From the NCBI GenBank assembly GCA_033026295.1, contig CM065173.1, positions 14,756,517 to 14,820,516 of the forward strand: a stretch of 64,000 nucleotides of DNA, read 5' to 3'. A model generated the notes under the pieces. The model saw only the letters and a program-made list of their open reading frames with translations. It was not told where the DNA came from and ran no database searches. The translations under genes and the position numbers were made by a program. This DNA comes from Channa striata (Eukaryota > Chordata > Actinopteri > Anabantiformes > Channidae). This document shows positions 13,200-23,957 of the stretch, piece after piece (the first letter of the stretch is position 1; each line of letters opens with the position of its first letter).

Positions 13200-13660
13200 C
13201 TGTACAATGCATCCAGAAAGTATTCAGACCACTTTCACTTTTTTAATCAAGTTTTTTTGCAGTATGACACTGCAGTATTTGAATTTTTTTTTCTTATCAA
13301 TCCATACTCAGTACACAATGATGATAAAATGAAAATGTATTTAAAACAAAGGAAAACATGAAGTATCACATGTACATGAGTATTCAGACCCTTTAGTCTG
13401 TATTTTGTGGAAGCCCCTTTGACGCCAATTACAGCCTCAATCTGATCTGAGGGATTCACTGAAATTCTTTACAAATCCACTCAAACTCTGTCAGTGCACA
13501 GCCATTTTCAGGCCTCTCCGGATATTTATAAGGGTTCATGTCAGGGATCTGGCTGGGCGTGCTGCGTGCTTAGTGTTGTTGTCATGTTGGAAGGTGAACC
13601 TTTAGCCCAGTCTGAGGCCCTGGGTGCTGTGGAACAGGTTTTTATAATTATGTTTTATCC
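13200..13660 (-). mobile_element. Tc1/mariner-like transposon remnant
   Basis: The left edge (TACAATGCATCCAGAAAG, then TATTCAGACC) has the look of Tc1-family ends frequent in fish. Minus-strand frames keep short transposase-like pieces such as IEAVIGVKGASTKY (near 13380-13440), and further right the DNA retains the Tc1-like stretch GTTGGAAGGTGAACC. Frame is broken, most of the transposase is missing, and I see no matching right end, so this is a dead fragment. Confidence 0.7.
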
Positions 13661-15046
13661 TCTGTACTTTACTCTATTCAGCGTTCCCACCACCCACACC
13701 AGTAATTAACTTTAGTAACTTTTTTGTTTCTCAGTGTCACTGCGCTGACAATTTCATCAAAATATTTCCTAGTTTGTGCTGGGTTTATTTTTTTAATAAA
13801 TGACATTTCATTTTTCTCTTTTATTATGTTACAAAAAAGCTGAGTTAAAAAATTTAATTTCAAAATGGCACAACCTATCAACGGCTCATTTGCTTGGTTG
13901 CATAATTTACTTGGCGGGTAAATAAATCTTACAGAAAGTGTATGGGCATAAAATATATATTGAAAGATGCATATTAGTACAAACAGTTCAGGACTAGGTC
14001 CTGTATGGTTGCATTCTCCTGTTGTGTGTGTGGTTTGTTACCATGTGAGTGTAAGTGCAGTGACTCAGAGCTATTAAGCTACATCATGAACTTTTTCAGG
14101 ATTAGCATGTTGACCTCATTATTTCCCAACTACTCACATTAATTAGTTTATTTTTCTATTTTTTTTAATGCCATTTCTATTTTAATCATTTGTTAATAGC
14201 AGATAAAGTAAGCAGCCCTGGTGATATAAATTCTTTGAATCAAAGTGATCTAAATAATTTCTGTCTGAAATATTTTTGTATGTTATTTTTTATCTGTGGG
14301 AACAATGTGACTCTAAAGAAAGGCATGTGTTAAGTAACATGGCTGTGGGAAAATAAACAGAACAGAAAGTGAAACCAACTTCCTATTGTCTTGGAGAGTT
14401 CAGAGATTAAAAACTAAAGGGCCCCTGTTATACTTCACTGTCTATTTGACTTGCTGTGTTTCTCACACACCCTCTTTACGAACAAGATCTCCATAACAAA
14501 AGATTTGAACAATAGGATAAACGTGGCAGTAGGGACTTTTGAGCTGTACACACCATGTTCACGTTGTCAGGGTGTAGCCGGACTAACACAATAAAGAAGA
14601 AATACATCAATGTCCACGTTAGTGGGCATAAATAGGTATATGACCAACCTTTCTGGGGTTTTTGCATTTGTACCTGTATAATTGCACCAGCTTCATTAAA
14701 GCCCTTGAGATCATATTGAGGAGATTTGGACTTAACCATCAGTAACTTTAATATTGTGAGTGGGGTGGGTAAAAACGTTTGGTTGCTTTTTTCTTTGTGT
14801 GTGCAGTTACCTCAATTGCAGATCTGCTATGAATCCACGGAGAATGCCCAAAGTTTGGTTAATGTGATTAATTACAATTAAAAATTCTGTATTGACTGAT
14901 TTACTGATTGAAGTCAGTCTAGAAATTATACTTTCTACAAATAAAACTTAATTACACACAGAAGATGTTTTAAGCCCAATATTGATTTTTCAATAAATAC
15001 AATTAATACAATCTAGGAATGGAATGAATTCAGATATGAATTCTTC

Positions 15047-15052
15047 TTTATT
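15047..15052 (-). terminator. Candidate poly(A) signal, PLAAT copy A
   Basis: AATAAA on the minus strand (plus TTTATT), about 590 bp past the stop codon. The same site is kept in copy B at 22954-22959. Confidence 0.45.
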
Positions 15053-15639
15053 GAAATCATCATCAGGTTTTCATTTGACAATTACATTATATCCGCTTAT
15101 TTTAATGCAAATTTTTGTTGCTTGTTATCCTATAAAGTATCAACAACATTGAGGCTTAACAGTAATAGAAAATAGTCTAGATTTCATTCAAGCAACTATA
15201 TCTTCGTGACAAACTCTTTCTCACCCTTTAAAATTTTTAAGGACGCCTTCACTGATTTTGAACTTGCTTCTTTTGATTCTAGTCTGGGTGGCACATGTAC
15301 ACAAATGCCATTAAACTTCCCTTTGACTTCGATATATTAAAATATCCCTCTACTTCTTGAAAGAGGTCTCCTGATGACATCACTTGGCGGAACCTTCAGT
15401 TCAGATTGTGTCATCTTGTTACTCTTACCATGTAGTTTCTAATCATGGTCAACCTCCTTTCCCAGAGCTCCCTCACGTGACATCACCTGAACTCCTAATG
15501 ATGAAAAACTCCTCCTAGTGATATAATGTGGAGGAATTCTTCAGCTAGTAGCAGAGGAATATTTTAATATGGTAAAGTCAGAGGAAAGCTTGAAAGGGAC
15601 ACATGGAGGTAAAGTTGAAAAGTCAAAAGAACTCGGACT

Positions 15640-18600
15640 TCACTGTGTGTTCTTGTTTTCTTTTTTCCCTCCAAACAGAGTTCCTGCCAGAGCCACCAGA
15701 GCCACCAGACCCACCGCTGCACCTATGCCCCCATATACGACCTGACGCACCTGCAGAGGGAAAAAGGAAACCACTTTTCATTAGCTAGTGTGCAGGTATG
15801 TGGTGAGACATTTAAATCAATAAAATTATTGAAAAGGTTCTGAACTCTCCTTTGCATACTAGGACATTTTGCATTTATAAAATCCTCGTTTAAGTATGTG
15901 AAATGTAGACTATTTTTTTAACAGTTTAATGAAAGAAGTGTAAAAGAAAGAAGTAAAAAAAAAGTCTGACAAGTTGAGATGAATCTATAGATCTAAAACA
16001 CAATCACAACAGCCCCTGTAAGAATCTACTGTAACTGAAAGTAGAATGAACCTTTTCCTCTTCACCTTATTTCCTTAAAATAAGTACCACTTGCCTGTTC
16101 AATATTGATTCTTTTAGTTCTTATTTTCTAACATTTTTTATACAAAATATATGTATCCTGGCAATGCAGATACAAAAACAAATGAGCAAACAGACTTAAA
16201 TTATAAATACTGTTAGACTCTCAATAACAAACATATAGTCCACATTACTACTACTACTTGTCTTTCGGCTTTTCCCATCAGGCGTCGCCACAGCGATTCA
16301 TCCTTTTCCACTTCACTCTATCCTGGGCATCTTCCTCTCTGACACCAGCTAACCTCATGTCCTCTGTCAGGACATCCATATATCTCCTCTTTGGTCGTCA
16401 TCTCACCCTCTTGCCTGGCAGCTCCATCTCCAACATCCTTCTACCAATATATTCACTATGCCTCCTCTGCACATGTCCAAACCATCTTAATCTGGCCTCT
16501 CTGACTTTGTTGCTAACACAGGCAACATGCGCTGTCCCTCTGATGAGCTCGTAGTCCCACCTCCACCTTGAACTCCTCTGTCTGACCTACGGCACATCTC
16601 ACCACCGTCATGCTCCTGTCATACAGGTCCTGAACTACTCTGACGTACTTCTCTGCCACTCCCGACATCCTCATACAGTACCACAGCTCCTCCCTCGGCA
16701 CCCTGTCATACGCCTTCGCTAAATCCACAAAGACACAATGCAGCTCCTTCTGACCATCTCTCTACTTTTCCATCAACAACCTCAAAGCGAAAATGGCATA
16801 AGTGGTGCTCTTACGGGGCATGAAACCATACTGCTGCTCACAAATCTCCACCTCCTTCCTAAAACTGGCTTCCACTACTCTTTCCCACAGCTTCATTGTG
16901 TGGCTTCAGCTTTATCCCTCTGTAGTTGCTACAGTTCTGCGTGTCACCCTTGTTCTTAAAGATCGGCACCAGAACGCTTCTCCTCCATTCCTCAGGCATC
17001 TTCTCACTCTCTAAAATCCTGTTAAACAGACCTGTCAGAAACTTCACTGCTGTCTCTCCTAGACACTTCCACACCTCCACAGATACGTCATCAGGACCAA
17101 CAACCCTTCCGCTCTTCATCCTTTTCAGAACCTTCCTCACCTCATCCTTTCTAATCTCTGCTATTTCCTGCTCCACAACATCCACATCTTCCTCCCTTCT
17201 TTCCATGTCATTTTCCTCGTTCATCAGCTCCTCAAAATACTCCTTCCATCTTCTCTGTACACTCTCCTAGGTTGTTAGCACCTTTCCATCTCTGTCTTTA
17301 ATCACCCTTATCTGTTGCACATCTTTCCCATCCCTATCTCTCTGTCTGGCTATCCTGTACAAGTCCTTCTCTCCTTCCTTTTTGTCTAACCTGTCATACA
17401 GCTCATCATTAGCTCTATGTCTTCTTCTTCCTGACCACCAGAGTCATCTTACACACCACCATGCGGTGCTGTCTTGCTACACTCTCTCCTACCACCACTT
17501 TACAGTCACTAACCTCTCTCAAATGACCTCGTCTACATAGGATGTAGTCCACCTGTGTACTCCTACCACCACTCTGGTGTGTCACTCGTGTTCCTCTCTC
17601 TTCTGAAACTAAGTGTTGATTACAGCCATTTGAATCCTCAAAGTCCACCACCATCTGTCCTTCTGGATTCCTTTCCTTACACCAAACCCATCACCTCCTC
17701 ATCACCTCTGTTCCCCTCACCAACATGCCCATTAAAGTCTGCTCCGACAACGACTGTCTCTCCTCTGGGGATACTCTCTACAACCTCATCAAACTCACTC
17801 CAGAATCTCTCTTTCTCTTCTAACTCACAGCCAACTTGTGGAGCATACCCACTGACTACGTTCACCATCACCCCTTCGATTTCTAGCTTTAGGCTCATCA
17901 CCCTGTCTGAGACTCTTTTCACCTTTAGAACATTGTTCACAATCTCCCTCTTCAGGATCACTCCTACTCCATTTCTCTTCCTATCCACACCACGGTAGAA
18001 CAGTTTGTATCCTCCTACAATACTACGTGCTTTGCTGCCCTTCCACCTCGTCTCCTGCACACACAGTACATCTACTTTCCTTCTCTCCATCATGTCTGCC
18101 AGCTCTCTACCTTTCCCTGTCATTGTGCCAACGTTAAGGGTCCCTACTCTCAGATCTAAGCTCCTGCCTTTCCTCTTCTCTCTCTGTCCACGAACCCTTC
18201 TGCGTCCTCTCCATCTTCTACTAACAGTAGTCCAATTTCCACCGGCACCCTGAAGGTTAACAGCACAGGTGGCGGTCGTTGTTAACACGGGCCTCGACCG
18301 ATCCGGTATGACAGTGCTATGGATGACTCGCATGGTTGTACTTGGCAAGTTTTACACCGGATGCCCTTCCTGACGCAACCCTCTCTATTTATCCAGTCAT
18401 GGGACCGGCATAGAAGTTACTGGCTTGCAACCCCTGTGGCTAGATATAGTCTACATTACTAAGCGCACAAAATTGAAACAAACTGCTATCCTACAGTGGA
18501 TAGCAGGGGAGCTGTACTATTGCACTGCTGCGATGACCTTTGAAGGTCTGCTCCTGCTGAGCCTATTTTAGTGAATGTTTCTTTTGGAGAGCTGAAGACA

Positions 18601-19547
18601 CGAGTAACGTAATAGACCAGTGGTTTACAATCATGTTTTTGGTTTAAACTCAGCTCGAAACACAAGCCCCACTGGCTGAACACTGTCTGCTGGTCCACAA
18701 ATTATCTTTTGCATGTAGAAACTCAACATCTGGAAATGTACCTGCCGGGACTCTGCCTTGCCGTAGCGCAGCTCGTTGACAAAGTGCTCACAGTTCCTTC
18801 TGAAAACGCAGTACGGCAGCTCCTGTCCCACAATTGCAAGGGCCTCTTTAACGATGATGTGAACCGGGCGGGGCTCGTAATCTTTGTCCAGACGGTTGTT
18901 GATTTCCCATCGGTTGGTTCCTACCACGTCCCACAATTCCTCTTTCTTCACCACAGCCTTCTCACTTAGGACAGACATCATACTGTTAACACCTGCACCC
19001 GGGAGCTCAGCTACAAATAAAAGAGAGGAAATTAATAACTCAAACACGCAATCACACTTGGTTTAAGCACAAAATATATAGTTTATGCTTTTTATATATA
19101 GAACCAAAGGATGTGTGAATGTAGCCTGTCAGATAATTGTGCTGTCTGTTTAAGTCACAGTCCAGACAATGTGTAGATAAACTCACAGGGTGGTGCCAAG
19201 TGAACAACAAAGCCATCGCCGATGTAAACGGCCCAGTGTTGATAGGAGCCACGGAAGATTTCTATCAAGTCCCCACACTCTGGTTTCTCATCGTACTTGG
19301 ATTAGAGAACACAAGACAGTTTTGGCAACAACACATTGGACCTAATTGAACTCTGACATAATATGGGTTAAGCATAGATAAGATTTCAAATGATCAATAC
19401 AATAAACACATGCTATTCATGTTTCCAAATGTACAATATCTGACCAATAATAGCTACAATAGAAATCAAAACAACATATAAACACCATATAGCATATTTT
19501 TCTGTTTCCTTATTCATTTATAATTTCCTAACCAGAGTCGGGGCCAT
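15640..19547 (-). CDS. PLAAT-family phospholipase A/acyltransferase, copy A (167 aa)
   Basis: Coding exons in transcript order (minus strand): 19533-19547, 19187-19295, 18742-19010, 15640-15750; total 504 nt, all phases agree. A 5' UTR exon is likely at 20015 to about 20110. The protein starts MAPTLYDEKPECGDLIEIF and carries the LRAT/NlpC-P60 fold: catalytic His25 in YQHW, His37 in VVHLAPPSE, and the thiol nucleophile Cys115 in NCEHFVNELRYG. The last exon encodes a hydrophobic C-terminal anchor (residues about 132-160, with GAAVGLVALVALAG) and a polar tail ending KNTQ. Human relatives (PLAAT1-5, formerly HRASLS) are 162-279 aa; they remove acyl chains from, or transfer them between, phospholipids at organelle membranes. 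Which human paralogue is closest cannot be settled by eye; the start resembles PLAAT3. The last intron (15751-18741) contains a LINE on the same strand. Confidence 0.93.
16251..18443 (-). mobile_element. Defective RTE-clade LINE in the last intron of PLAAT copy A
   Basis: Minus strand, 5' to 3': a 5' leader near 18400; an APE-type endonuclease domain (18348-17677; motifs VQETRWKG, VVGADFNGHVGEGN); a frameshifted segment 17654-17415; the N-terminal part of the reverse transcriptase (17224-16859; NKGDTQNCSNYRGIKL); and a piece with DLAKAYDRVPREELW (16728-16513). The frame then passes almost at once to the C-terminal WFGH region and 3' end, so the catalytic YADD-type box and the C-terminal RT are deleted. 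Multiple frameshifts confirm it is dead. Flanks 16233-16250 and 18444-18461 are an 18-bp direct repeat with one mismatch. The matching site in unit B (near 24540) is empty. Confidence 0.9.
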
Positions 19548-20014
19548 GTCTGAGACTTAATTCTGTGAACCTTGGACTGGTTCCCAGAAGACTTTCACCA
19601 CCTGAAAAACAAATGATACCACACAAGTAATATTAAACTGAGTTTGTAGAAATATTAATATGTACATGTTTACCATAAAATACGGCCTAGCGTCACATTA
19701 GACGATAACGTTTGTGTTTAAAAGTTTAAAGCTGTTAAATAGCAACAGTGTTTACGGATGTGCATAAATTCTGGCTTCATATCTGCCTCCTTCCAAATTT
19801 CACATCGTTTCCAAACTCAACCTGCTGTGACTTATAATATAAAATCTTAACATATAAATTCTAAGCAAAAACAGGACGCGTATAATATAATTTTATACTG
19901 TCTAAGTTTTAGCAAACAACCGACTACAGCTAATTTAATATCAGCTATAAAACGCTAAAAGGATCATAAAAAAACAATCTTCGGTGCACACAGGATGAAA
20001 GATCTGCTTCTTAC

Positions 20015-20110
20015 CGTGACAATAACGACGTCGAGGACGGAACCAAAGCTCAGATGTGAGCCGCCAGCTGATTGTTGCTGCTTTTTTTTAGCCAGAGCCG
20101 GAACTTCACC
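20015..20110 (-). other. Probable 5' UTR exon and promoter of PLAAT copy A
   Basis: A minus-strand donor (CACG, then GTAAGAAG) lies at 20014/20015; the next exon (19533-19601) has a TTTTTCAG acceptor and holds the ATG. Just upstream, the minus strand carries two CCAAT boxes (plus ATTGG at 20172-20176 and 20191-20195), consistent with a TATA-less promoter. The exact start is inferred. Confidence 0.5.
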
Positions 20111-20289
20111 ACAAAAGTATCTAATTTATAAACAAACAAACAAAATATTTTCATATGTTCAGCTTACGCTCATTGGTTGCCTATAAACGGATTGGCTAAA
20201 CAAAAGTTTATATCATTGTATACAGTGTAATTCTACAGGAAGCCTCCAAAAAGTCCATAAACCGACAACAATTTGTCATAAACCAGGTG

Positions 20290-21957
20290 TTAAAATCTTC
20301 ATAAAGGCGATTTTTAAAAAATATTTCTTTCTATTCATCACATACCACCTAGTCGTAGACCTGCACTGTCCTTCTCTAGCTCCCGTCTTCTGTCTGTGTC
20401 TCTCCTCCCATCAGTCTCTGCCTTTTGTTCTCCCTCACTCCCTGGCTCACACTCTCACTTACTCTCTCTCTGTTTCCCCCAGCCCTGCTTCCTGTTTCCC
20501 AGCTTTTGTTTTGTTCTCCCTCAGTTTCGCTTCTTCCTCTAATCACACTACTCACTTTACTCACCTGCTTAAAATAGTTGTCTGCGCCTGTGCCCCTGCC
20601 TACATTAACCCTCAGCTACAGACACTCCTTGCCAGATCCGGTCAGATTCACACTACTTGGCTCCCACTGATCTTCCTTGCCCTGTTTTCTGGACGTCTTG
20701 TATGTTGTGTTCATTGTGAGTTGGTTTATTGGACTTTGGTTTTGTTTGTTTTTTAAGCATTAGTTTTCATTACCCTCTGTCTGTTTTGGTTTCCCTTATT
20801 TCATGTTCACCCTCCTTAGTTTACTTTTTTCTCACTTGATTGTTGTGTATAGTTTAGGACCTCTTTTCATTTGCCTCCACTTTTAGTTTTATCTTGTTCG
20901 TTATTGTATGTTGGCTCCTGGTCCATTTCACTCCTGTGTGAAGTTACTCTATATGCTACAAAGATCATTTAAACTGAATGTGTGCAACACTTTTAAACAG
21001 AGCTTTATTTAACCAAGTGAAGTGCTTGAGGACAATGCATAGAATACAGGATTATGATAAGTGTAATAGGTTTTCATTACACCCCAGGCACAGCTGTGGT
21101 CGTGAGATGAAGATGGTCCAGCAGTGTGTTCTTCTCTTTGGTTGCAGCAGTGATGATTTGTGCTCCCCTAGAGATGAACATGTCCAGTATTGGCTGTCTA
21201 GCATTAGACAAAACATTTTCATTGAAATCACCTAAGACAATGACAGGGTGACAATCCGTGATATCAAGTGCACTCCAAAGGCTTCCCAGGTTTGACAAGA
21301 GTGATGGCAAGCTGTAGTCTGGGGGTCTGTATACAACTGCCATGCAGCCACTGGAGCTTCAACCTTCAAAGCCACAAACTCAAGAGTTACGTTAGGTATG
21401 TATTGCTTGTCACGCACTTGAATGTGGTCTTTTATGTAAACAGTAATGTTGGTGGAGGGGGAGCTCCACCATCTGTGGAAACTTTGTGTAGCACAGGTGT
21501 TTGTTGCGCTTGAACGTAGTGTAGCCTTCTAAATGAAGAGCTTCTAAAACCAAGGAGCCTTGTAGGTGAGTTTCTGTCAGACACAAAACATCTACAAGAC
21601 AGAGTTCATGAATAAAAAAATACATCAACTGAGCATGCTATAAGTAGAAGTGGAAGTGAATCTAAAAAACCTTTGTCAGGTTCAGGATTTTGACAATTTA
21701 ATCTTGTGAGAAAATGTCTTGTCTTGAGTGGGTGAAAATCAAACTCTTGAATATAATATAATATAAGTTTAGGAAACTTATTGAGCTTTCTTAGAAAGAG
21801 GTGCAAGTTCTACATTTGTACTCTGTGGTTTCATATACAAAGAAATTATTTTTATTCTTTATAAACTTTTTTATTCATAAGCTATAAATCAAGACATATC
21901 TACTAAAACTACAATATCTTTTTTTTTTTTTTTTGAAAAGCTTTTAATGTTTTTTTG
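20290..21957. other. Spacer between duplication units
   Basis: Not shared by the two units. It holds a C/T-rich stretch (20360-20560), a T-rich segment (20690-20900) that may derive from a transposon, and a LINE endonuclease fragment (21068-21640). No host gene is recognised. Confidence 0.5.
21068..21640 (-). mobile_element. LINE endonuclease-domain fragment
   Basis: Minus-strand frames read in order LCLTETHL, then AVVYRPPDYSLPSLL, then VIVLGDFNENVL, the ordered blocks of an APE-type endonuclease from a non-LTR retrotransposon. The family differs from the RTE copy in unit A. Frames are interrupted and no reverse transcriptase follows. Confidence 0.75.
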
Positions 21958-22300
21958 GATCTGTGGGAACAATTTGACTCTAAAGAAAAACACGTCTTAA
22001 GTAATATGGCTGTGGAAAAATAAACAGAACAGAAAGTGAAACCAACTTCCTATTGTCTTGGAGAGTTCAGAGATTAAAAAAAGAAGACCCATATTATGTT
22101 TCACTTTCCATTTGACTTGCTGTGTTTCTCACACACCCTCATCACGAACAAGATCTCCATAACAGAGGATTTGAACAATAGGATGAATATGGCAGTAGGG
22201 ACTTTTGAGCTGTACACACCATGTTCACATTGTCAGGGTGTAGCTGCACTAACACAATAAAGCAAAATAGTTTTGTAAGAAATACATCAATGTCCACATA

Positions 22301-22525
22301 AGTACCACACATGATTCTGATAAGACACATCAGGACCCAAAATGAAGTTGCAGTCACAAAGAGAAGTGGGATCAAGACACTGAACCCCAAGTTGCTCCCG
22401 GTGGGCCACATGAGCACCTTGCTTGGCAGCCATCACCATTGTGTGTATATGTGTGTGTGTTTGTGTACCAAATAACTCTGTGAGTCTGCCAAGTGACTAA
22501 ATGCAAATGTTCTTTCACATTGTCA
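22301..22525. repeat. Fish interspersed repeat inserted in unit B
   Basis: Absent from unit A, where the flanks join directly. Contains AGACACTGAACCCCAAGTTG, a short TG-rich run, and GACTAAATGCAAATG, the reverse complement of the start of the repeat at 47775. These are features of an abundant non-autonomous fish repeat; family name not assigned. Confidence 0.6.
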
Positions 22526-22953
22526 ATAAGCATAAATAGGTATATGACCAACCTTCCTGGGGTTTTTGCATTTGTACCTGTATAATTGCACCAGCTTCAT
22601 TAAAGCCCTTGAGATCATATTGAGAAGATTTGGACTTAACCATCAGTAACTTTAATATTGTGAGTGGGGTGGGTAAAAACGTTTGGTTGCTTTTTTCTTT
22701 GTGTGTGCAGTTACCTCAATTGCAGATCTGCTATGAATCCGGGGAGAATTCCCAAGATTCCCAAGGTTAATGTGATTAGTTACAATTTAAAATGCTGTAT
22801 TGATTGAATGCTGATCAAAGTCAGTCTAGAAATTCTACTTTCTATAAATAAAACTTAATTACACACAGAAGATGTTTTAAGCCCAATATAGATTTTTCAA
22901 TAAATAAAATTAATACAATCTAGGAACCGAATGAATTCAGATATGAATTCTTC

Positions 22954-22959
22954 TTTATT
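22954..22959 (-). terminator. Candidate poly(A) signal, PLAAT copy B
   Basis: AATAAA on the minus strand, about 1.0 kb past the stop; equivalent to 15047-15052 in unit A. Confidence 0.45.
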
Positions 22960-23957
22960 GAAATCAACATCAGAGAAAATTGTAAAACAAGACATTACAT
23001 GGCTTTCCTGTGAGATGTAACAGTTACATTATATCAGCTTATTTTAATGCAAAGTATTGTTGCTTATTATCATATGAAGTATCAACAACATTGAGGCTTA
23101 ACATTAATAGAAAATAGTCTAGATTTCCATCAAACAACTATGTCTTCGTGACAAACTCTTTCTCACCCTTTAAAAATTTTAAGGACGCCTTCACTGATTT
23201 TGAACTTGCTTCTTTTGATTCTAGTCTGGGTGGCACATGTACACAAATGCCATTAAACTTCCCTTTGACTTCGATATATTAAAATATCCCTCTACTTCTT
23301 GAAAGAGGTCTCCTGATGACATCACTAGGCGGAACCTTCAGTTCAGATTGTGTCATCTTGTTACTCTTACCATGTAGTTTCTAATCATGGTCAACCTCCT
23401 TTCCCAGAGCTCCCTCACGTGACATCATCTGAACTCCTAATGATGAAAAACTCCTCCTAGTGATATAATGTGGAGGAATTTTTCAGCTACTAGCAGAGGA
23501 ATATTTTAATATGGTAAAGTCAGAGGAAAGCTTGAAAGCATTAATGTACATTTGTACTCTCAACTAAATCCATAGTGAACAAGTTGAAAATTAGTGAATC
23601 TGGCCTTTAAATAATTACAGAAACATTATGAATCTCATCCTTCAAAATCTTATAAAAGTTATTTTTAATAAGTAAATATACTTCATCTTGGCACAACAGT
23701 TTATGCTGTGATTTTAAGTGCAGTCTGAATAAATAAACATGCTCTTGAGCCCAAACCAACCAGCATTGCATTGTTTTAATAATATGATAGAATGAGGGAC
23801 ACATGGAGGTAAAGGTGAAAAGTCGAAAGAGAAATCTACTGCTTAAAGATGTTCAAGAGTAAATTGTAATGTATAGGCAGTGTTGAGACTGATCATGTTA
23901 AATATGAGTTTGCTGGTGATGTATTAATCAAGCCACTAAGAACGAGAACCTCGGACT

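Larger units (their letters stand above)
12000..14287. other. Repeat-rich intergenic gap between scyl1 and the PLAAT duplication
   Basis: No gene recognised. It contains a fragment of a widespread fish repeat (12170-12215), a 13-bp-arm inverted repeat (12626-12661), a Tc1-like remnant (about 13200-13660) and AT-rich filler. The stretch 12780-13155 has short open frames on both strands that I cannot assign; it may be an old transposon. Confidence 0.5.
14288..20290. repeat. Segmental duplication, unit A
   Basis: Matches 21957-26948 in the same orientation. Both units start at TCTGTGGGAACAAT, carry the minus-strand PLAAT gene, and end after a shared stretch containing GACAACA. Unit A is longer because of the LINE at 16251-18443. 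It lacks about 225 bp present in B at 22301-22525, about 390 bp near 23540-23930, and about 450 bp at 24600-25055. By eye the right part (18490-20270) is about 98-99% identical to B; the left part (14288-16230) is visibly more diverged. Confidence 0.9.

Noticed and set aside
17555..17998. 147-codon plus-strand open frame rich in Ser/Thr/Pro
   Set aside because: Shadow of the minus-strand LINE endonuclease and neighbouring sequence.
18631..18741. Minus-strand continuation of PLAAT exon 18742-19010 as the protein C-terminus
   Set aside because: There is a GT donor after 18742, and the read-through lacks the family's hydrophobic anchor, which the exon at 15640-15750 supplies.
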